Positions 17,291-26,493 are shown, counted from the first letter of the stretch. The stretch is DNA of 64,000 bases from DTLC01 sp964555645 (GCA_964555645.1 CAZKTA010000008.1:1-64000), one strand, 5' to 3'. Notes: a model not told the origin generated them from the sequence alone. Made by a program: numbers and translations.

Positions 17291-18430
17291 TCAGCTTTTG
17301 GCAAATCGGCTCTTGATATCGGGATGCCAAACCTCGCCCTGGTGGGTGATAAGACACCCCTTGAGTATTTCATCGTCGAGCTTTAACTCGAACGCGCTTG
17401 TGTTTTTGTTCCAGAACTCTTCGATCAGCGCAGTCAAGTTGCTTGAAAGTACCTGGCTTGCGTGCACTGGCACACGCCCGGCAAGATTGGCAATACCAAT
17501 AATCGTCACGCCGTTACGTGCTTCGACCTTGTCAAACTGTACCCCTTCAACATTACCGCCACTTTCAACGGCGCAATCAACAACAACACTGCCCGGGTTC
17601 ATCGCAGCCAACATTTCACCGGTGACCACCACAGGCGCCCTGCGCCCGAAGACCTGTGCGGCGGTTATCACCACGTCGGATTCGGCACACACTTTTTTCA
17701 GTGCTGCACGTTGTTTCGCCAGTTGTTCTTCTGTCAAGGGTTTGGCATAGCCATCTTTTGTCTGGCCGGTCTCGCCCAGATCAATCTTTACGAAACTTGC
17801 GCCGAGTGACTTCACTTGTTCCTCGACCACGGGCCGCGTGTCGAAAGCCGACACCTTGGCGCCCAAGCGCCGCGCAGTGGCTATTGCCTGCAGACCGGCT
17901 ACGCCTGCACCTATCACGAACACCTTGGCGGGCATGATCGTCCCACCTGCAGTCATCATCATCGGGAAGACTTTCGCGCAGTGGTTTGCTGCCAAGATCA
18001 CAGCCACGTATCCGGCCAGGTTTGCCTGCGACGATAGCACGTCCATTTTCTGCGCGCGTGTGATGCGCGGTATCATTTCCAAACTGATAGCGCTTACCCC
18101 TTGCCCAGCTAGCTTGCGTACCAGGTCGCCTTCGTTAAACGGATCAAGAAAACTGGCATGGATACACCCGCGTTTAAGCAGGCCAATTTCTTCGGCAGGC
18201 GGTTTGCGCAGGCGAATGACCATGTCCGCCCCGGCCAAAAGCGCGCGCCGGTCAGAGTTGACCGTTGCACCCGCAGCCGCATAGGCCGAGTCAGCATAGC
18301 CGCAGGCTGCGCCAATGCCGCTCTCGACCTCAATCTGAGCACCGCGTTTTGTCAGCTTCGCAACGTGCTCCGGTATCAGAATTGTCCGTGTTTCACCCGG
18401 ATATGTTTCTTTTGGTACGCAAATTTTCAT
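17291..18430 (-). CDS. pntA1: NAD(P) transhydrogenase alpha subunit, NAD-binding part (PntA1)
   Basis: The 379-residue soluble domain I starts with MKICVPKETYPGETR, the alanine dehydrogenase/PNT N-terminal signature. It has the Rossmann motif KVFVIGAGVAGLQAIATARR followed by FDTRPVVEEQVKSLGASFV. It binds NAD(H) and passes hydride to domain III on PntB. The start at 18430 is the conserved one. It is the first gene of the pnt operon; its promoter should lie in the 429-base divergent region upstream. Confidence 0.94.
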   Translation of the reverse strand: MKICVPKETYPGETRTILIPEHVAKLTKRGAQIEVESGIGAACGYADSAYAAAGATVNSDRRALLAGADMVIRLRKPPAEEIGLLKRGCIHASFLDPFNEGDLVRKLAGQGVSAISLEMIPRITRAQKMDVLSSQANLAGYVAVILAANHCAKVFPMMMTAGGTIMPAKVFVIGAGVAGLQAIATARRLGAKVSAFDTRPVVEEQVKSLGASFVKIDLGETGQTKDGYAKPLTEEQLAKQRAALKKVCAESDVVITAAQVFGRRAPVVVTGEMLAAMNPGSVVVDCAVESGGNVEGVQFDKVEARNGVTIIGIANLAGRVPVHASQVLSSNLTALIEEFWNKNTSAFELKLDDEILKGCLITHQGEVWHPDIKSRFAKS

Positions 18431-18859
18431 TGGACGCAAAAATAAACGCTGCGCAGGTTATCTGGCCGGGACACAAAATGCATCAAAAATTTTTCTAAAG
18501 TTGCCGTTTCTGGCGTCTAATTTATCTTGCCTACGCATCGTAAACTGTCGTCTTTCAAACCCCTTAAAATTCGAGGCGGGTTGAATCAGCAAAAACCGCC
18601 CCGGGGGACCACTGCACGCCAGCTGTGGCAATTTCCGTGCAAATTTGGCAGCAAATTACCCACTTTGGCCACCGTCAACTCGGCTCACGTTGCGGTCTTT
18701 TGCAAGTTGAAACACCGCGTTGTGAAAGTTGAATTTTGGTTTGCCACGCCAGCTTGACTGTCTAGCTTTTGAGCGCGGCGCTTGTAGTGATTAACGCGAT
18801 TTGAGATATGAATTGTGCGGGCAGCTTTGCCACCCGCAAATGTTTGGCGCACCTTGACC
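18431..18859. other. Divergent promoter region, no gene seen
   Basis: These 429 bases separate the pnt operon (minus) from the UROD-like/symporter pair (plus). A weak inverted repeat, GGCGGGTT (18575-18582) with AACCGCC downstream, is the only structure noticed. It should contain promoters for both directions. Confidence 0.4.
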
Positions 18860-20125
18860 ATGAGTTCTCGTAAGCGAATACAAATTGCGCTTGCGCATCG
18901 CGAGCCGGACCGTCTGCCGGTTGATTTCGGCGGCTGTTTCCAGACCGGCATGCACGTGAGTGTGGTTTACAAATTGCGCCAGGCGCTCGGGCTTGACCCA
19001 CCAGGCAAGGCTGTCAAAGTGGTCGAGGTGTATCAAATGCTGGGCGAAATTGCGCCTGACCTGCGTGATGCACTCGGCATTGACACGGTAAATCTGGGCG
19101 GCACCAGCACGATGTTCGGTTATCCGCAGAAGGAGTTCAAAGAATGGCAATTGGCTGATGGCACCCCGGTGCTCGTGCCCAAAGATTTCAACACACAACC
19201 CGAACCAAACGGCGACCTGCTCCAGTGGCCGGGCGGCGACCGGTCCGTGCCGCCCAGCGGGTGCATGCCTGCTGGTGGGCATTTCTTTGATGCGATCGTT
19301 AGACAGGAACCAATAGACGAAGCCAAACTTGATCCCGCCGACAACACTGAGGAGTTTCAAGTCTTGCCCGAAGGCGAGTTCGCGCATTACCGGCGACTGG
19401 CTGAGCACCTTTACACAACTACTGACAAGGCGTTGGTTTGCACGTTTCCCGGATTGACCTTCGGTGATATTGCGCTTGTACCAGCTACTTTCCTCAAGCG
19501 GCCCAAGGGCATCCGCGACATCGAGGAATGGTATGTGAGTCTTGTAAAGCGTCCGGACTACATCAAGGCCGTCTTCGAACGGCAAACTGAGGTGGCCTTG
19601 GAAAACCTCCGCAGGTTGCATGATGCAGTAGGTGATTTGCCAACTGTTATACAGACCAACGGCACCGATTTCGGCACACAAAACGGGCCATTCCTGAGCG
19701 TTGCCAAGTATCGCGAGTTGTTCCTGCCTTACCAGAAAGCAGTCAATGGGTGGATCCACAAAAACACAAAATGGAAAACATTCATGCACTGCTGTGGTGG
19801 AGTCGAACCGTTGATCGAATGCTTTATCGAGGCCGAGTTCGATATTCTCAATCCGGTGCAATGTTCCGCTAAGGGAATGGACCCGCGCGCGCTGAAGAAG
19901 CAATACGGCAACCGGCTGGTATTTTGGGGCGGAGGCGTTGACACGCAACGGACCTTGCCATTTGGTACGCCAGACGAGGTCTATCGCGAAGTCCGCGAGC
20001 GCATCGAGATTTTCGCCGAAGGCGGCGGCTACGTGTTCAGTACAATCCACAACGTCTTGGCCAATACACCCGTCGAAAATCTGCTGGCGATGTTTCGCGC
20101 TGTACAAGACAGTATGAAAGGTTGA
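18860..20125 (+). CDS. UROD-family corrinoid methyltransferase-like protein
   Basis: This 421-residue protein has the UROD fold: it begins SSRKRIQIALAHREPDRLPV, a pattern typical of the divergent UROD/MtaA-like branch. It contains FMHCCGGVEPLIECFIEAEF near residue 308, a histidine/cysteine zinc-site motif, then FWGGGVDTQRTL and the closing GGGYVFSTIHNV. Such proteins usually transfer methyl groups with a corrinoid partner or act on small methylated substrates. It is followed after 3 bases by a sodium:solute symporter, which suggests that the pair imports and processes one substrate. The start at 18860 replaces an upstream in-frame start with no conserved residues. Confidence 0.75.
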   Translation: MSSRKRIQIALAHREPDRLPVDFGGCFQTGMHVSVVYKLRQALGLDPPGKAVKVVEVYQMLGEIAPDLRDALGIDTVNLGGTSTMFGYPQKEFKEWQLADGTPVLVPKDFNTQPEPNGDLLQWPGGDRSVPPSGCMPAGGHFFDAIVRQEPIDEAKLDPADNTEEFQVLPEGEFAHYRRLAEHLYTTTDKALVCTFPGLTFGDIALVPATFLKRPKGIRDIEEWYVSLVKRPDYIKAVFERQTEVALENLRRLHDAVGDLPTVIQTNGTDFGTQNGPFLSVAKYRELFLPYQKAVNGWIHKNTKWKTFMHCCGGVEPLIECFIEAEFDILNPVQCSAKGMDPRALKKQYGNRLVFWGGGVDTQRTLPFGTPDEVYREVRERIEIFAEGGGYVFSTIHNVLANTPVENLLAMFRAVQDSMKG

Positions 20126-20128
20126 CCC

Positions 20129-21676
20129 ATGCATTTCACCTTACTTGATCTGGTCCTTTTCATCGGTTTCTTCGCAGTCGTGGTTGGCCTGAGCATCTGG
20201 AAAAGCCGCCGGGCATTGGGACGCGCCGAAGACAGCGCAGGGTTTTTCCTGGCCGGACGTGGATTGTCTTGGCCACTGATCGGCATCTCAATCGTCGCTG
20301 CGAACATCTCCACTGAGCAGATGGTCGGCATGGCCGGTCAGGCGGCCGGGCGAGTGGGCTTGGCGGTGAGCGCGTGGCAACTGACCGGCTCGGTGGGCAT
20401 CGCCCTCATTGCATTGACACTGCTGCCGAAGTTTCTCCGAGCCGGCATCTACACAATGCCGGAGTTTCTCGAATACAGATACAACGCCGCCGCCCGCGCT
20501 ATTATGGCCCTGTTGACCGTAGCCATCTACGCGCTGGTGATGTTGCCTGCGGTGCTCTATTCGGGTGGGGTGACCCTGCGGACACTGACCGGCCTAGAGC
20601 TGGCCACGGCGGTGTGGGTCATTGGCTTGATCGGAGCGGTGTACGCGACATTTGGTGGGCTGCGTGCCATAGCCTGGGCAGATCTGGTTCAGGGTCTGGC
20701 GTTGCTGGCAGGCGGTCTGCTCGTGTTTGGGCTGGGTTTGAACGCTGTGGGCGGCTGGAGCGAGTTTACCCGGGTCAACGCAGCCAAGCTGCACATGATT
20801 TTGCCGGCAGATAACGGTGACCTGCCCTGGACGGGAATCGTATCTGGCATGTGGATCGTGATTCTTTACTACTGCGGGTTGAATCAGTTCATCGTGCAGC
20901 GCAATCTAGCGGCGCGGTCGCTCCGGGATGGCCAGCTTGGGATGATCTTTGCCGGCGGCTTGTGGCTGCTTGTGCCGTTTGCCATCGTGATGCCGGGTTT
21001 GATAGCGCGCCAGCTCTATAGCACAGAGCTGGGCGATAAAAATGACGCTGCCTTCCCGACGCTGATCAAGCATCTGGTGCAGCCTGGCCTACGCGGGCTG
21101 ATTTGTGCGGCGATTGCCGGCGCAGTCACTAGCACGTTGGCGTCGCTGCTTAACTCGGCCTCAACGATTGTCACTATGGACGTGTATCGGCGGCTGGTTA
21201 ATCCGGCGGCAACGCAAGCCCGGCTGGTCTGGCTGGGGCGGGTGTTGACTGTGGTGTGCATGACAGTGGGCTGCGCAGTGGCACCGGCGCTGGATCAACC
21301 GCGATTCGGCGGTGTGTTTCAGTTCATTCAACAGTTCCAAGGCTACATCTGGCCGGGCGTGGTGGCAGTATTTCTGTTCGGCATCCTGGTTGAGACTGCG
21401 CCCGGCGCGGCAGGTGTGGCCGGATTGCTGGCCGGGCCGGTGATTTACGGCATGTTCCAAGCGTGGGCCGGGTCGCTGCATTTTCTGGTGCAGGTGGCGT
21501 TAACCTTCAGCCTGGTGCTTGCTTTAATGGGGTTCATCACGCTGGTGTGGCCGCTGAAGGAGCCGCGCCGGTTGCCAGAGCGAAACGATTTGGACCTGCA
21601 CACCTCGCCTACGGTGCTCGCCGCGGCGGTGACGGTGATCGCAGCTGTAGCGGTGTTCTTCGCCATTTTCTGGTGA
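20129..21676 (+). CDS. Sodium:solute symporter (SSS family)
   Basis: The 515-residue protein has about 13 transmembrane helices. Family motifs are WPLIGISIVAANISTEQMVG, GRVGLAVSAWQLTGSVG, AVYATFGGLRAIAWADLVQG near residue 185 and SLLNSASTIVTMDVYRRL. It is expected to import a sugar, polyol or organic acid with sodium across the inner membrane. It starts 3 bases after the UROD-like gene. Sampled lines of this gene look clearly richer in G+C than, for example, the glycosyltransferase region. This hints at a different origin for the pair. Confidence 0.9.
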   Translation: MHFTLLDLVLFIGFFAVVVGLSIWKSRRALGRAEDSAGFFLAGRGLSWPLIGISIVAANISTEQMVGMAGQAAGRVGLAVSAWQLTGSVGIALIALTLLPKFLRAGIYTMPEFLEYRYNAAARAIMALLTVAIYALVMLPAVLYSGGVTLRTLTGLELATAVWVIGLIGAVYATFGGLRAIAWADLVQGLALLAGGLLVFGLGLNAVGGWSEFTRVNAAKLHMILPADNGDLPWTGIVSGMWIVILYYCGLNQFIVQRNLAARSLRDGQLGMIFAGGLWLLVPFAIVMPGLIARQLYSTELGDKNDAAFPTLIKHLVQPGLRGLICAAIAGAVTSTLASLLNSASTIVTMDVYRRLVNPAATQARLVWLGRVLTVVCMTVGCAVAPALDQPRFGGVFQFIQQFQGYIWPGVVAVFLFGILVETAPGAAGVAGLLAGPVIYGMFQAWAGSLHFLVQVALTFSLVLALMGFITLVWPLKEPRRLPERNDLDLHTSPTVLAAAVTVIAAVAVFFAIFW

Positions 21677-21694
21677 ACTGCCGGCTGCTGCAGA

Positions 21695-22114
21695 CTATTC
21701 GCCGATTATTTTCACCAGGACGCGTTTGCGACGGCGGCCGTCGAATTCGCCGTAAAAAATCTGTTCCCACGGACCGAAATCGAGTTTGCCATTTGTAATG
21801 GCCACAACGACTTCTCGGCCCATGATCTGCCGCTTGAGGTGGGCATCGGCGTTGTCCTCGCCGGTGCGGTTGTGATGATATTGCGCCGTGGGCGCATGCG
21901 GCGCGAGTTTCTCGAGCCACACATCGAAATCGTGCAACAGACCATCCTCAGCATCGTTGATGAAGACCGAGGCGGTGATGTGCATCGCGTTCACAAGACA
22001 AATGCCTTCTTTGACACCGCTTTTGCGGACCAGGGCTTCGACCTGCGGTGTGATGTTGATGAACGCGCGTCTGTCGCGTGTCTCGAACCAAAGGTATTCG
22101 GTCAACGATTTCAT
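21695..22114 (-). CDS. Second YjbQ / UPF0047 family protein
   Basis: The 139-residue protein shares family motifs with the copy at 7682: CLVNAMHITASVFINDAEDG, ADAHLKRQIMGREVV and FGPWEQIFYGEFDGRRRK. The two copies are far apart in sequence, so they are old paralogues or separate acquisitions. Its ATG at 22114 overlaps the stop of the upstream four-TM gene as ATGA, implying translational coupling. Physiological role unknown, as for the family. Confidence 0.88.
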   Translation of the reverse strand: MKSLTEYLWFETRDRRAFINITPQVEALVRKSGVKEGICLVNAMHITASVFINDAEDGLLHDFDVWLEKLAPHAPTAQYHHNRTGEDNADAHLKRQIMGREVVVAITNGKLDFGPWEQIFYGEFDGRRRKRVLVKIIGE

Positions 22115-22980
22115 TGTGTGCAGTCGTTAGAAGTTGCGTTGTTTTGAGTTGAGTCGCGTCCTTTCCGGGCTACAGCCATCCCCCAAATGTAAAACAGCAC
22201 TCCCAAGGCTGTCATTGTTGCACCCTTCGACAGGAAAAACCGCCGCAATTCTTTCTCGGAGGAGAAATATCGGGTCATAGACCTGCCTTGCTTTTGGCGT
22301 TGTGCTTCGGTGAGTGTTGAATCAGAAGATTGTTGCTGACTCCCTTCAGGCTGGGAAATGCCGGTTGCAAGTATTGGGATGCCGTGTATGAAAAAATATA
22401 ACGCGAGTGCAAGTTGAACTATGCCGCGCAACCGAAAACGAAATGGTTTTTGCTGAGATGTAGCCGGTTCAGTTAGTTCAATGACAGGCGCGCTCATAAT
22501 TCCGCGTTCCCTTAAATGGTCTAATTCCGATTTCAACGCACGTGTTTGGTCAGGATGCGCCAGCACAATTGACCAATGGCGCTGGGATTTTCCTTTTCTG
22601 TCAATTGCGTATCTGACCGTGAGTTTTGCCAACTGTGGGTGCTCTGGCACTGGTTCAAGCAGCCACCTCTTGATCCAATTCCACCTAATGTTTCCGTATT
22701 TGGCGTGAGTTATTTGGATACCTTTCGTGCCGAACCTGAGCTGGCGCTTCATCCAATGATTGATTCGGAGTGCCAACTCGGATGCTGCGAGCAATCCCGC
22801 AGTCGGACCGAATAGCGCGAGCAAAAGAAGAGACAGATTTGCGAGCAGGTCCTGGCCGTTTAGCCATATGCGCAACGCTACTATTTCAGCCACCACTACA
22901 CCTGACACAATCAACAGCGGCAGCCCGGGTTTGATCAGTTCGCACCTCTTGCGCCACGTAAGTGGTATGCTTGGGTCCAC
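22111..22980 (-). CDS. Hypothetical four-TM membrane protein
   Basis: The 289-residue protein has two hydrophobic helices near the N-terminus (LLIVSGVVVAEIVALRIWL and LANLSLLLLALFGPTAGLLA). A soluble domain of about 120 residues follows, then two further helices (VQLALALYFFIHGIPILAT and ATMTALGVLFYIWGMAV). The soluble part (YGNIRWNWIKRWLLEPVP) resembles a PH-like membrane-associated domain, but I cannot name a family. It starts with GTG at 22980, 44 bases after the ABC ATPase gene, and is coupled to yjbQ. It does not look like an ABC-2 permease. Confidence 0.65.
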   Translation of the reverse strand: MDPSIPLTWRKRCELIKPGLPLLIVSGVVVAEIVALRIWLNGQDLLANLSLLLLALFGPTAGLLAASELALRINHWMKRQLRFGTKGIQITHAKYGNIRWNWIKRWLLEPVPEHPQLAKLTVRYAIDRKGKSQRHWSIVLAHPDQTRALKSELDHLRERGIMSAPVIELTEPATSQQKPFRFRLRGIVQLALALYFFIHGIPILATGISQPEGSQQQSSDSTLTEAQRQKQGRSMTRYFSSEKELRRFFLSKGATMTALGVLFYIWGMAVARKGRDSTQNNATSNDCTQ

Positions 22981-23024
22981 AAGTTTGTTCAGGCTGGCTG
23001 GACGAGTTTCATTTGAGTAAGTGT

Positions 23025-24002
23025 TCAGCGTGCGAAGATTTTACGGATCACATCTTCGATTGGGACTTCTTGAATATCGATATCACTTACTGGTAGCTCA
23101 TCCAAGATGGCTTTGCAGACAGGTATGACGCGGTCGCGCTTGACCTTGAGCACCGCACAGGCCGGGTTTTGCTCGACCAGCTCACCGTATCTGTTGAGGG
23201 CATCAGTTGAACAGGATGCACCGACTGCGTAATGGATTGTCACGAGCTTGAAATCCGCAAACTGGTCAACCACTGTGCTGAGCTGTCCGTCGAAAATAAT
23301 TTGTCCGCGGTCTATAATAATGACGCGCTGGCACAACTCCTGGATATCGGTCATGTAATGGCTTGTTAGGAGGATCGTGGTTTTTTTCTGCGCGTTATAG
23401 GAGCGGATGAACTCGCGCACAACTTTTTGGGATACCACGTCAAGCCCAATTGTCGGTTCGTCGAGGAAAAGTACTTTCGGCTGGTGCAACAGCGCGGCGA
23501 TCAGTTCCATTTTCATCCGTTCGCCGAGCGACAGCTCGCGCACGGGTATGTTGAACTTGTCGCGTACAGCCAACAGTTCACCCAGCTCGGTAATTGTCCG
23601 GTTCAATTGGTCTCGTGAGACGCCGTAGATTTTTGCGTTTAGCTCAAGTGACTCGATTGCAGGCAGATCCCACCAAAGCTGATTTTTCTGGCCCAAGACC
23701 AACGCAAATTGGCGCCGATAGCCGTCGTGGCGTTCCCACGGCACGTACCCGAGCACACGCGCAGAACCACTTGTTGGATAAAGCAGGCCCGACAGCATTT
23801 TCAAAGTGGTAGTTTTGCCGGCGCCGTTTGGGCCGAGGAACCCGACCAGTTCGCCGGCTTCGATTGTAAAGCTTATGTGGTTGACGGCGTGGACGGGTTC
23901 GTACTTGCGGTATAGGAGTCCCTTAAGTGAACCCAGCAAGCCGGGTTCCTTTCGGTAGGTGCGAAACGTTTTTGTCAGGCCATTTACTTCAATGACAGCC
24001 AT
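23025..24002 (-). CDS. ABC transporter ATP-binding protein
   Basis: This 325-residue ATPase has Walker A GPNGAGKTTTLKML near residue 57, signature LSLGERMKMELIAALL, Walker B KVLFLDEPTIGLD and the switch histidine in LLTSHYM. It belongs to the ABC-2-type export group by its N-terminal MAVIEVNGLTKTF and the helical insert before Walker A (YRKYEPVHAVNHISF). The C-terminal 90 residues form an extra domain. The cognate permeases normally follow directly, but the next gene downstream is a four-TM protein of another type, so the partner is not visible. The start at 24002 is preferred over a longer frame. Confidence 0.88.
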   Translation of the reverse strand: MAVIEVNGLTKTFRTYRKEPGLLGSLKGLLYRKYEPVHAVNHISFTIEAGELVGFLGPNGAGKTTTLKMLSGLLYPTSGSARVLGYVPWERHDGYRRQFALVLGQKNQLWWDLPAIESLELNAKIYGVSRDQLNRTITELGELLAVRDKFNIPVRELSLGERMKMELIAALLHQPKVLFLDEPTIGLDVVSQKVVREFIRSYNAQKKTTILLTSHYMTDIQELCQRVIIIDRGQIIFDGQLSTVVDQFADFKLVTIHYAVGASCSTDALNRYGELVEQNPACAVLKVKRDRVIPVCKAILDELPVSDIDIQEVPIEDVIRKIFAR

Positions 24003-24131
24003 TAAAGGCAGTGGAAATTGACGGCTCCAAACTGTCAAGCACTCGATGGCGCGAACCACGTCCGGCTGGAGCAAGACAGCACAGCGTGAAGATTTGATTT
24101 TCGGTGCCTGGCTCCAGTTCGTAGTCGGGTT

Positions 24132-25490
24132 TCAACGCATTAGTTGTTTTTCTAGGTAATGAACGGTTTGGCGGACGTTTGCGTCAACTTCCATTCTGTC
24201 TTTTACAATTCGACATGCGTGGAGCACAGTGCCATGATCGCGCCCGCCAAATGCCTCGCCAATCGCAGTAAGTGAGCAGCCGGTTAGTTGGCGCGCAAGG
24301 TACATTGCAATCTGCCGTGGGAACGCAATGTTTTCAGGTCGGCGTTTGCTTGTCATGTCTGCCAGCCTGATATCGAAATGTTCTGCGACCCTTTTTTGGA
24401 TTGTCTCGATGCTGATAGTGTATCTGCCTTCCTCATGGAGGATATCACGCAACAGCTCCTCAACAATTTCGATCGTCAGCTTTTTGCCCGTAAGTGGTAC
24501 GTACGAGGCAACCCGCACCAGGGCGCCTTCGAGTCGTCTTATGTTCGATCGGATTCGGTTGGCGAGGAAATTCATGATTTCATCGGGCAACGCGAGCCCC
24601 ATGAGCGCGGCCTTCTTTTGCAGAATCGCAAGGCGCACTTCTACATCCGGCGGTTGCAGGTCGGCTACAAGACCCCATTCAAACCGCGAAACGAGTCGTT
24701 GTTCGAGGTTCTGAATTTCGCTGGCTGGTCTGTCGCATGTTAGAACAATTTGCCTGTGCGCCTCGTGCAATGCGTTGAACGTGTGGAAGAATTCTTCCTG
24801 GATGCGCTCTTTGCCTGCCAAGAATTGCACATCGTCAATCAGCAGCACTTCTGTTTGCCGGTACTTTCGGCGGAAACGCACGAGCTGGTTGTTTTGAATC
24901 CCGTCTATGTACTCGTTTGTGAATTTTTCGGAGGTAACATATGCAACGCGGGCCGCCTTACGCTGGCTAAGTACTGCCTGACCGATTGCGTGTAAAAGAT
25001 GGGTTTTGCCAAGTCCCACCCCGCCATAAATGAACAACGGATTGTACGATTTGCCGGGCGCTTGCGCAACAGCCAGTGCCGCCGCGTGTGCAAAGTTGTT
25101 GTTGTTGCCAACCACAAAGGTGTCGAAGGTGTACTTGGGGTTGAAACAGTTTTCACTGAGTGCAGTCGCCCTGTCTTGATGTACACAGGTTTTCTCGCTC
25201 GTAGCCGGTGCAGTTGATTGGGAGCATTGGGCAGCAGACGCGTTTGCAACCGTGAACTGGATATGCATTGGCCTACCCGACACTTGGCCGAGCACATCCT
25301 GCAACAAGCTAAGGTAATTGTCTTTGAGCCAGACCTCGCAGAAATCGTTCGCGACTTCTACGAGGAGACTGTGGTTGTCCACTGCCACAGCGCGCAGTGG
25401 CGCAAACCAAAGGTTATAAGTCTCTGCACTAAGCATGCTGCGCAGTTTTTCCTGCGCAGCACACCAAATTTTTTCTGCAGCAGACTGCAT
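24132..25490 (-). CDS. dnaA: Chromosomal replication initiator protein DnaA
   Basis: The 452-residue protein has all DnaA domains. Domain I is at about 1-80, followed by a short linker. The AAA+ domain has Walker A IYGGVGLGKTHLL near 154-166, Walker B VLLIDDVQFLAGKE, and sensor features. The C-terminal DNA-binding domain has AFGGRDHGTVLHACRIV, the DnaA signature. It unwinds oriC and loads the helicase. It is not next to dnaN, recF or gyrB in this window. DnaA-box-like sites occur upstream at 25526 and 25811-25830. Confidence 0.97.
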   Translation of the reverse strand: MQSAAEKIWCAAQEKLRSMLSAETYNLWFAPLRAVAVDNHSLLVEVANDFCEVWLKDNYLSLLQDVLGQVSGRPMHIQFTVANASAAQCSQSTAPATSEKTCVHQDRATALSENCFNPKYTFDTFVVGNNNNFAHAAALAVAQAPGKSYNPLFIYGGVGLGKTHLLHAIGQAVLSQRKAARVAYVTSEKFTNEYIDGIQNNQLVRFRRKYRQTEVLLIDDVQFLAGKERIQEEFFHTFNALHEAHRQIVLTCDRPASEIQNLEQRLVSRFEWGLVADLQPPDVEVRLAILQKKAALMGLALPDEIMNFLANRIRSNIRRLEGALVRVASYVPLTGKKLTIEIVEELLRDILHEEGRYTISIETIQKRVAEHFDIRLADMTSKRRPENIAFPRQIAMYLARQLTGCSLTAIGEAFGGRDHGTVLHACRIVKDRMEVDANVRQTVHYLEKQLMR

Positions 25491-25931
25491 CGCTAGTTCT
25501 CAATTATCACGTTTGTACTTGCACTTTATTCACCCGTGGCAATTGCTTTTTCCCACAAGTGAACCCAGTGTTGCCTTTTTCAACCGCAGCCGGATGCATC
25601 TAAAAACAATTTTGCCACCTTTGCGCGACTTGGCGGCATAAAATCCAGTCTAGCCATGCAACATCCTGATATTCAACGGGTTAAGCCGCATCCCGCTGCG
25701 GTTGTTCGCTTCATTCCGCAAAACCCAAAGCTTGCGTTTGTTTTTTGAATTCTCGGCGTCCTTTTTGTAGGTCGAGACACCGCCTGGTTACGAGCAGAAC
25801 ATATTAACTTTTGTTCACGAGTTATTCACAGGCCGTTTCGCCCGCTAAGACTCATGTAGTTACTGTGCTTCTGCAAACGAGTTAACGTTTGCAGCCATTG
25901 ATTTTCGTTATGAGCCGAAGCTGACAAAATC
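25491..25931. promoter_or_regulatory. dnaA upstream region with DnaA-box-like sites (possible oriC)
   Basis: The 441 bases between dnaA and glnB contain a perfect DnaA box TTATTCACA at 25822-25830. It is preceded 11 bases earlier by TTGTTCACG (25811-25819), and a near match TTATTCACC is at 25526-25534. T-rich runs lie near 25739-25746 and 25800-25812. This could be an origin or only the autoregulated dnaA promoter. No dnaN follows. The number of boxes is low for a full oriC. Confidence 0.4.
25871..25894. terminator. Perfect palindromic hairpin downstream of glnB
   Basis: CTGCAAACG and CGTTTGCAG form a perfect 9-bp inverted repeat around AGTTAA. It starts 37 bases after the glnB stop on the minus strand, so it may end the glnB transcript. 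There is no following T-run, so a protein-binding site is the alternative. Confidence 0.45.
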
Positions 25932-26270
25932 CTACACAGCTTGATCGCCTGTTTCTTCGGTCCGGATGCGCACCGCGTTTTCGACTGGGCACACAAAAAC
26001 TTTGCCATCGCCGATTTTGCCCGTTTTAGCGGCTTTGACGATTGCATCCACGGCGGGCTGTGCAAGGGCGTCGCTGACGACAACCTCAATTTTCAGCTTT
26101 GGCAGAAAATCAACCGTGTATTCACTGCCGCGGTAAATTTCTGTGTGACCCTTTTGGCGTCCGAAACCTTTCACTTCCGATACTGTCATACCTTGCACAC
26201 CCAGAGCGGTCAAAGCTTCTTTGACGTCTTCCAGTTTGAACGGCTTGATGATAGCCTCGATCTTTTTCAT
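25932..26270 (-). CDS. glnB: Nitrogen regulatory protein P-II
   Basis: The 112-residue protein has the exact PII length. It starts MKKIEAIIKPFKLEDVKEAL and carries the T-loop GRQKGHTEIYRGSEYTVDF with Tyr51 as the uridylylation site. It ends with the nucleotide-binding C-terminus GKVFVCPVENAVRIRTEETG. PII senses 2-oxoglutarate and ATP/ADP and controls nitrogen assimilation enzymes. The start at 26270 is the family start; a longer open frame upstream is not translated, by homology. No amtB or glnA neighbour is present here. Confidence 0.96.
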   Translation of the reverse strand: MKKIEAIIKPFKLEDVKEALTALGVQGMTVSEVKGFGRQKGHTEIYRGSEYTVDFLPKLKIEVVVSDALAQPAVDAIVKAAKTGKIGDGKVFVCPVENAVRIRTEETGDQAV

Positions 26271-26493
26271 ACGCAGCGTTTCAACGGGCAAATCATAATC
26301 GGTCTGGTGAAGCTGTAAACAGGAATAATTGCGGGTGCGTTTTGTTATGAAAACTGCAGCGCGGCTTTGAGTGCACTTTGACCGAGCAAGCAATAGATGT
26401 AGATGGTCGGGTAAGAATTTCTTCAGCGAATTTCAGTTTCTACACAGATTCGAATTGCTAAGATGGGTAGCCAGAACGTAGGATTGGTGGACA

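Noticed and set aside
18791..20134. Minus-strand open frame of 447 codons opposite the UROD-like gene
   Set aside because: It mirrors a conserved gene in the antisense frame and shows no motif of its own.
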